From contig NZ_CAKVGN010000070.1 in assembly GCF_934747485.1 (NCBI RefSeq), forward strand, positions 1 through 13,550: DNA of 13,550 nucleotides, given 5' to 3'. Source of the stretch: an uncultured Brachyspira sp. Its GTDB lineage: Bacteria; Spirochaetota; Brachyspiria; Brachyspirales; Brachyspiraceae. The position numbers and the translations under genes are program-made. The notes under the pieces were generated by a model that saw only the letters and a list, made by a program, of their open reading frames with translations, did no database searches and was not told the origin of the DNA. Shown here in pieces: positions 9,258 to 13,550 of this stretch; position 1 is the first letter of the stretch; each line of letters starts with the position of its first letter.

Positions 9258-10217
9258 ATGTCAATTATATTAAAAGTAGAAAATCTCAAGATGTATTATC
9301 ACACATCTAAAGGCAATATAAAAGCCATTAATGATATTAGTTTTGATATAGAAGAAGGTGAAACTTTAGGCATTGTTGGTGAATCAGGCTGCGGAAAAAC
9401 TTCTCTTGCCACATCACTTTTAAGAATGCCCTCTCCTCCCGGAAAATATGAAGGCGGAAAAATTATATTAGATAATGAAGATATAATACCGCTTAAAGAA
9501 GAATATATAAGAAAAAATATAAGATGGTCAAAAATATCTATGGTTTTTCAGGGAGCTATGAACTCACTCACTCCTGTATATACTATAGGCTATCAAATGC
9601 TTGAAACATTAAATAGGCATGTTGATATGAATAAAAATGATGCTTATAAACTCATAAAAGAATATTTAGGATATGTTGGGCTTCATCATAGTGTAATGGA
9701 TAGATATCCGCATGAGCTTTCTGGAGGAATGAAGCAAAGAGTTGTAATAGCAGCTGCTTTATTTTTAAAACCCAAATTAATAATATTAGATGAACCTACT
9801 ACGGCATTAGATGTTATAGTGCAGGCTCAAATAATAAACCTTTTAAAAAAACTAAAAAAAGATTTTAATTTATCATTTATATTTATTACTCATGATTTGG
9901 CACTGGAAGCAGAGATATCTGATAGAGTTTGTGTAATGTATGGAGGAAAAATAGCAGAGCTTGCCAAAAGTGAAAATATTTATAATAATCCAAAACACCC
10001 ATATACAAAAAGATTATTAGCCGCTACTCCAAGACTTAAAAAAACAGTTGACAAATTAGAGTTTATAGAAGGCACTCCCCCTGATTTACTTAATCCTCCT
10101 AAAGGATGCATGTTTTATGACAGATGCAAAGAGAGAATTGATAAATGCAAAGATGAAGAACCTATATTAAAAAATATAAAAAAATCTCATATATGTGCTT
10201 GTCATTTGTTTAATTAG
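9258..10217 (+). CDS. Oligopeptide/dipeptide ABC transporter ATPase, OppD/DppD type
   Basis: A 319-residue cytoplasmic ATPase that would pair with an F-type partner to drive peptide (or nickel/sugar) import through two permeases. Motifs in order: Walker A GESGCGKTS (41-49), Q-loop Gln98, signature LSGGMKQR (154-161), Walker B LIILDEP (174-180), D-loop TALD and switch His212. The C-terminal extension typical of this family is present: KHPYTKRLL (246-254) and a Cys cluster (Cys284, 290, 297, 313, 315), which in some relatives holds an iron-sulphur cluster. The partner ATPase lies 1.7 kb downstream on the same strand, but a minus-strand gene is between them, and no binding protein or permease is in the window. 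The last eight bases overlap the 3' end of that convergent gene. The substrate cannot be assigned. Confidence 0.93.
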   Translation: MSIILKVENLKMYYHTSKGNIKAINDISFDIEEGETLGIVGESGCGKTSLATSLLRMPSPPGKYEGGKIILDNEDIIPLKEEYIRKNIRWSKISMVFQGAMNSLTPVYTIGYQMLETLNRHVDMNKNDAYKLIKEYLGYVGLHHSVMDRYPHELSGGMKQRVVIAAALFLKPKLIILDEPTTALDVIVQAQIINLLKKLKKDFNLSFIFITHDLALEAEISDRVCVMYGGKIAELAKSENIYNNPKHPYTKRLLAATPRLKKTVDKLEFIEGTPPDLLNPPKGCMFYDRCKERIDKCKDEEPILKNIKKSHICACHLFN

Positions 10218-11760
10218 TATCATTATTATGTTTATATTCTTTATATGTTATATATGCACTATTACTATATATAATCTCCATATTGTTAGTTAAATTAAAA
10301 GCCTTATTATCATAAATAGATATTATATGATATTTTATAGAAGAATTACTGTCAGCTACAAAATTTTTATCATCTATTTTTAAAAGCAATGAAGGATAAT
10401 AGCTATTGGTAGAAATATCAAAAGAATTACCATTAGCATCTTCTTTTATTTTATTTATATGAGGAATCATAAAATTCCATCCTAATTTATTTTCATTTCT
10501 ATACAAATGTTTCATTTCTACATAAACTGCTAATGGATTAAATAATATAAATATCAGAAATGCATTAAATATTTTTTTACCTTCAATTTTTTTTGATAAA
10601 TATATTATAGGTATAAAAGTCAATGGATATATATTAAGGAAATATCTAGCCCTTGCTGCCCCTAAATTTAATGCCATAAATAAAATTATTGTAATTATAA
10701 TATAAAGAAAATATATTAATGCACTTTCCTTAAATATAAAATTTTCTTTATCTTCTAATTTCTTTTGAAAAAAATCTTTTATTAGTAAAATAAAAGAAAA
10801 TAGTCCTATTATTATAGATATAATATAAAAGATAAAACTAAATATAAGACTTATATTCCCATTAAACCAATGTTTAAATATTGCTAATATAGTATTTCCA
10901 TAATTAGCATTAGGTTCATTAGTAGGAAAGAACAATATAGACCATATTTGAGGAGGTTGTATTATTGGATTAACTTTACCCCTCAAGGAAATTGCATTTA
11001 TAAAATTTTGAAAGCCATTATTTATCTCAGATATTAAATAAGGCAAATATAATAGAAAAGATATAAATACCCCTATAGATAATGGAATTATATATTTTTT
11101 TGTATTTTTCCATCTTATAAGTAAATAAGCTATAATAGTTGGAATTAGATTAAAAAAAGTAGACATATGCCCCATTGCTTCTAAAGCTAATATTGGAAAT
11201 ATTAATATAGCATAAAAATAATTAAACTTTTTTGAGGTTATATATTCTAATATTATTGGAATTGATATAAACGATAAAAGAAATGCTGTATGAGGATTAT
11301 AAAATTTATTACTTACAGTAAAAAAAGTTATATTAACAAAAATCATAGATGTCATTATTGCTAATATTTTTAATCCAAATTTATTATAAATCCATACTAA
11401 AAATATACATGAAAATAATGTCATTGCTATACCATATAATATTCTAGCTAAATCAAGATTTTCACCAGATAAAAAATAGAAAAACATATATTCTAAATAA
11501 AAATATCCGCCAGGTATTCGAGCAGTTTCAATATAAATAGATGATGAATTATCATAAGGGCTGCCAATATATGTACCGCCTTCTAATAAAGCACCTGTAA
11601 CAGGAAATTTGTTATTATCATAGTATTGTCTCATATGATAATAATGTTCTATCATATCAGAGTTTAAGGAATACATATTAGTTAATTGAACTCTTGTAAA
11701 TATACCAACTACTATTGAAAACAAAATAATTATTATATATATATAATTATATTTTTTCAT
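10210..11760 (-). CDS. Polytopic membrane protein, putative GT-C glycosyltransferase
   Basis: A 516-residue integral membrane protein with about ten to eleven hydrophobic helices, starting with an N-terminal helix at 6-23 and ending with one near 397-415, then a roughly 100-residue hydrophilic tail. The arrangement resembles PMT/ArnT-type GT-C enzymes, which move sugars from lipid carriers on the outer face of the inner membrane. Supporting points are an acidic first loop (Asp35, Glu38 in LNSDMIEHYY), an aromatic GGYFYLEYMFFYF segment near 84-96 like the PPLYY region of that fold, and RYFLNIYPL (372-380) before the late helices. No family is certain. A GGA six bases before the ATG at 11760 is a weak Shine-Dalgarno site. 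The gene sits on the opposite strand between two ATPase genes that normally adjoin, suggesting later insertion. Confidence 0.8.
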   Translation of the reverse strand: MKKYNYIYIIIILFSIVVGIFTRVQLTNMYSLNSDMIEHYYHMRQYYDNNKFPVTGALLEGGTYIGSPYDNSSSIYIETARIPGGYFYLEYMFFYFLSGENLDLARILYGIAMTLFSCIFLVWIYNKFGLKILAIMTSMIFVNITFFTVSNKFYNPHTAFLLSFISIPIILEYITSKKFNYFYAILIFPILALEAMGHMSTFFNLIPTIIAYLLIRWKNTKKYIIPLSIGVFISFLLYLPYLISEINNGFQNFINAISLRGKVNPIIQPPQIWSILFFPTNEPNANYGNTILAIFKHWFNGNISLIFSFIFYIISIIIGLFSFILLIKDFFQKKLEDKENFIFKESALIYFLYIIITIILFMALNLGAARARYFLNIYPLTFIPIIYLSKKIEGKKIFNAFLIFILFNPLAVYVEMKHLYRNENKLGWNFMIPHINKIKEDANGNSFDISTNSYYPSLLLKIDDKNFVADSNSSIKYHIISIYDNKAFNLTNNMEIIYSNSAYITYKEYKHNNDTN

Positions 11761-11786
11761 AAAAATCCATAAAATTAGTATAATAT

Positions 11787-11815
11787 ATTATAATATTAAT
11801 TTATATATAAATCAA
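11787..11815 (-). promoter_or_regulatory. Promoter of the putative GT-C gene
   Basis: On the minus strand TTGATT (11815-11810) and a perfect TATAAT (11792-11787) are 17 bases apart, about 27 bases ahead of the ATG at 11760. This gives the gene its own expression unit, independent of the flanking ATPase genes. Confidence 0.55.
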
Positions 11816-11858
11816 TGTAAATTTTTAATATATAAAAAATATTATTATAAATCTATGC

Positions 11859-11887
11859 TTGATTTCTATTCTATAATATATTACTAT
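11859..11887 (+). promoter_or_regulatory. Promoter candidate of the F-type ATPase gene
   Basis: TTGATT (11859-11864) and TACTAT (11882-11887) are 17 bases apart, predicting a start near 11894. AAGAG at 11911-11915 lies six bases before the ATG at 11922. A separate promoter is expected, because the D-type gene is cut off from this one by an opposite-strand gene. Confidence 0.45.
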
Positions 11888-11921
11888 TATATTAAATAAT
11901 AAATATTGTTAAGAGATTCTA

Positions 11922-12923
11922 ATGAACACTAATGTAATATTAAAACTTGAAAATCTAAAAAAATATTTTAAGCCTCATAGCAGTGTAATAGAAAGTTTAA
12001 TAAAAAAAACAAAAGAGATAAAAGCAGTTGACGATGTAAGTTTAGAAATAAAAAGAGGAGAAATACTGGCAATTATAGGAGAATCTGGAAGCGGAAAAAC
12101 AACAATAGGCAAATTGATAATGAAATTAATAGAGCCTACTTCTGGAAATATTATATTTGAAAACGAAAACATTAATAGTTTTGATAAAGAACAAATAAAA
12201 AAATACAGACAAAATGTGCAGATGATATTTCAAGACCCTTATGCCTCAATGAACCCAAGGTTTAAAATAAGAGATGTATTAAAAGAGGCACTTTATATTC
12301 ATAACATAGAAGGCGATGAAAAAGATTATGATGAAATGGTGATAAAGGCACTTAAAGATGTAAAGATTAATCCTCCTGAAGAGTTTATGGATAGATATCC
12401 GCATATGCTTTCCGGAGGACAGCGTCAAAGAATTGCAACAGCACGTGCTTTAATACTTAATCCGAAATTAATTGTTGCTGATGAGCCTGTATCTATGATA
12501 GATTTATCTACAAGAGCAGAAATACTTTATATGATGAAAGAAGTGCAGATGCAAAAACAATTAAGTTATATTTATATTACTCACGATTTGTCAACTGCTA
12601 AATATTTTGCAGATAGAATAGCAGTAATGTATTTAGGAAGTATTGTAGAGATAGGAGAAGCAAACGAAATAATAGAAAATCCTAAACACCCCTACACAAA
12701 AGCATTAATCTCTGCAGTGCCTGATGCTTCTACAGGAAGAGCAAACATTATTAAAGAGCTTCCAATTAAAGGAGAGATACCTAATGCATCAAATATACCA
12801 ACAGGATGCAGATTTCACCCAAGATGCATATACGCAAAAAACGAATGTCAAAATACAGAAACTATACTGAAAGATGTAAACAGCAGCCATAAATCAGCTT
12901 GCATTTTTTTTAATAATATATAA
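11922..12923 (+). CDS. Oligopeptide/dipeptide ABC transporter ATPase, OppF/DppF type
   Basis: A 333-residue cytoplasmic ATPase, the expected partner of the D-type subunit at 9258-10217. Motifs in order: Walker A GESGSGKTT (53-61), FQDPYASMNPR with Gln104 (103-113, the F-subunit hallmark), signature LSGGQRQRIATARAL (163-177), Walker B LIVADEP (183-189) and switch His221. The D-loop reads SMID rather than SALD, as in a subset of dipeptide-type F subunits. The C-terminus has KHPYTKALISAVP (255-267) and four Cys (296, 302, 309, 327) in the usual cluster. A 20-residue insert near 18-36 (PHSSVIESLIKKTKEI), between the first strand and KAVDDVS, is also usual for F types. Its TAA stop is immediately adjacent to the stop of the next, convergent gene. 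Permeases and binding protein must be encoded elsewhere. Confidence 0.93.
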   Translation: MNTNVILKLENLKKYFKPHSSVIESLIKKTKEIKAVDDVSLEIKRGEILAIIGESGSGKTTIGKLIMKLIEPTSGNIIFENENINSFDKEQIKKYRQNVQMIFQDPYASMNPRFKIRDVLKEALYIHNIEGDEKDYDEMVIKALKDVKINPPEEFMDRYPHMLSGGQRQRIATARALILNPKLIVADEPVSMIDLSTRAEILYMMKEVQMQKQLSYIYITHDLSTAKYFADRIAVMYLGSIVEIGEANEIIENPKHPYTKALISAVPDASTGRANIIKELPIKGEIPNASNIPTGCRFHPRCIYAKNECQNTETILKDVNSSHKSACIFFNNI

Positions 12924-13550
12924 CTATACCCCATTCCAAGAAGCAGCATTAGCTTGATAAGCCCACTGATAAGAATCATTAGCCCCTATTAAAACTTTTA
13001 CTAAACCAGTATTATTATAAAATACATAAAGCCCATTAACTAAATACGGAGCATTATCATCAAAACTATTCATATTAGTAACAACAACCACACTATTAAA
13101 ATCTGTCTGATAACCAAAATACTGAACTTTCCATCCACTAGAAGCATTAATCATATTACCATTAATTGTAGCAACAGTACCAGCTCCTGTTACATCTATA
13201 CTATTTCCTGCTATAGTGCCTTTGCCCTCTGGTCTTGGTATCACTGGAACTATAGTACTAATCTTTGTCTCAATATATTTTTCTTCTATAAGTTCATTAG
13301 TACCATATGCTGTTACTGTTATATAATACTTTGTACCATTTGCAAAAGTATAATTTGTAATATCTATAATAAAATTAGTACGGGTATGATTGGTGCTTTT
13401 TATAGTTGGAAGTGCCTGTGTTGAAGCATCTAATATAGCATCATCTATCTGAATTATATCTTCTGAAGTTTTAGCATATAAATTAAATCCTGCAAAATCT
13501 GATGCCAATATTCCTGACCAAAACTCTATACTAACCTTACTATCACCCGG
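12924..13550 (-). CDS. Beta-rich protein, 3' part only (runs off right edge)
   Basis: The frame is open from the stop TAG at 12924-12926 to the window edge, 208 codons, and no start can be set. The first Met-like codon in frame, a TTG at 13508, has no Shine-Dalgarno site, and the frame continues upstream of it as PGDSKVSIEFWSG, so the gene is longer. The visible N-terminal part (to about codon 90) has alternating strands and a TKYYITVTAYGT segment reminiscent of a fibronectin type III-like fold. After a PVIPRPEGKG linker comes a Gly/Asn/Thr/Val-rich C-terminal domain with several Trp and Tyr. The composition suggests a secreted, periplasmic or lipoprotein product, but its signal sequence would be outside the window. 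I do not recognise the family. It looks less AT-biased than its neighbours. Confidence 0.7.
   Translation of the reverse strand, partial: PGDSKVSIEFWSGILASDFAGFNLYAKTSEDIIQIDDAILDASTQALPTIKSTNHTRTNFIIDITNYTFANGTKYYITVTAYGTNELIEEKYIETKISTIVPVIPRPEGKGTIAGNSIDVTGAGTVATINGNMINASSGWKVQYFGYQTDFNSVVVVTNMNSFDDNAPYLVNGLYVFYNNTGLVKVLIGANDSYQWAYQANAASWNGV

Noticed and set aside
13506..13508. TTG as start of the right-edge gene
   Set aside because: The frame stays open to 13550 upstream with protein-like sequence and there is no ribosome binding site, so the gene is truncated by the window rather than starting here.

Overview
The window is a very AT-rich stretch of bacterial chromosome (roughly three quarters A+T by eye). 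Codon use is heavily AT-biased, Shine-Dalgarno sites are purine-rich, and intergenic gaps are mostly A/T. The long ankyrin-repeat membrane protein, the cytidylate-kinase-like protein, the peptide-type ABC ATPases and the codon bias together suggest an anaerobic spirochaete of the Brachyspira type. This is inference from gene content and composition, not a database match.

Layout, left to right. (1) 1-437: a gap with a short G+C-richer island and a strong hairpin. (2) 438-3308: three genes on the minus strand, read right to left as a cytidylate-kinase-like protein, a small uncharacterised protein (possibly DUF2262) and class II lysyl-tRNA synthetase. (3) 3471-6019: an MsbA-like ABC exporter and, 5 bases later, an RdgB/HAM1 nucleotide-pool-cleaning pyrophosphatase, probably one transcript. 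(4) 6137-7171: an Old Yellow Enzyme/YqjM-like flavin oxidoreductase with its own promoter and a clear intrinsic terminator. (5) 7337-9187: an ankyrin-repeat protein anchored by one N-terminal membrane helix and starting with a run of Asn codons. (6) 9258-12923: two oligopeptide/dipeptide transporter ATPases (D-type and F-type) on the plus strand, separated by a minus-strand polytopic membrane protein that looks like a GT-C glycosyltransferase. (7) 12924-13550: the 3' part of a minus-strand beta-rich protein that runs off the right edge.

Most of the window is housekeeping and transport, and I see no CRISPR array, transposase, phage module, toxin-antitoxin pair, rRNA or tRNA. The least ordinary points are the split D/F ATPase pair with an opposite-strand membrane gene between its halves, two convergent gene ends with no room for a terminator, the AAT microsatellite at the start of the ankyrin gene, a class II LysRS in what seems to be a spirochaete, and the unexplained left-hand gap. 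I do not see strong evidence for a new biological system.
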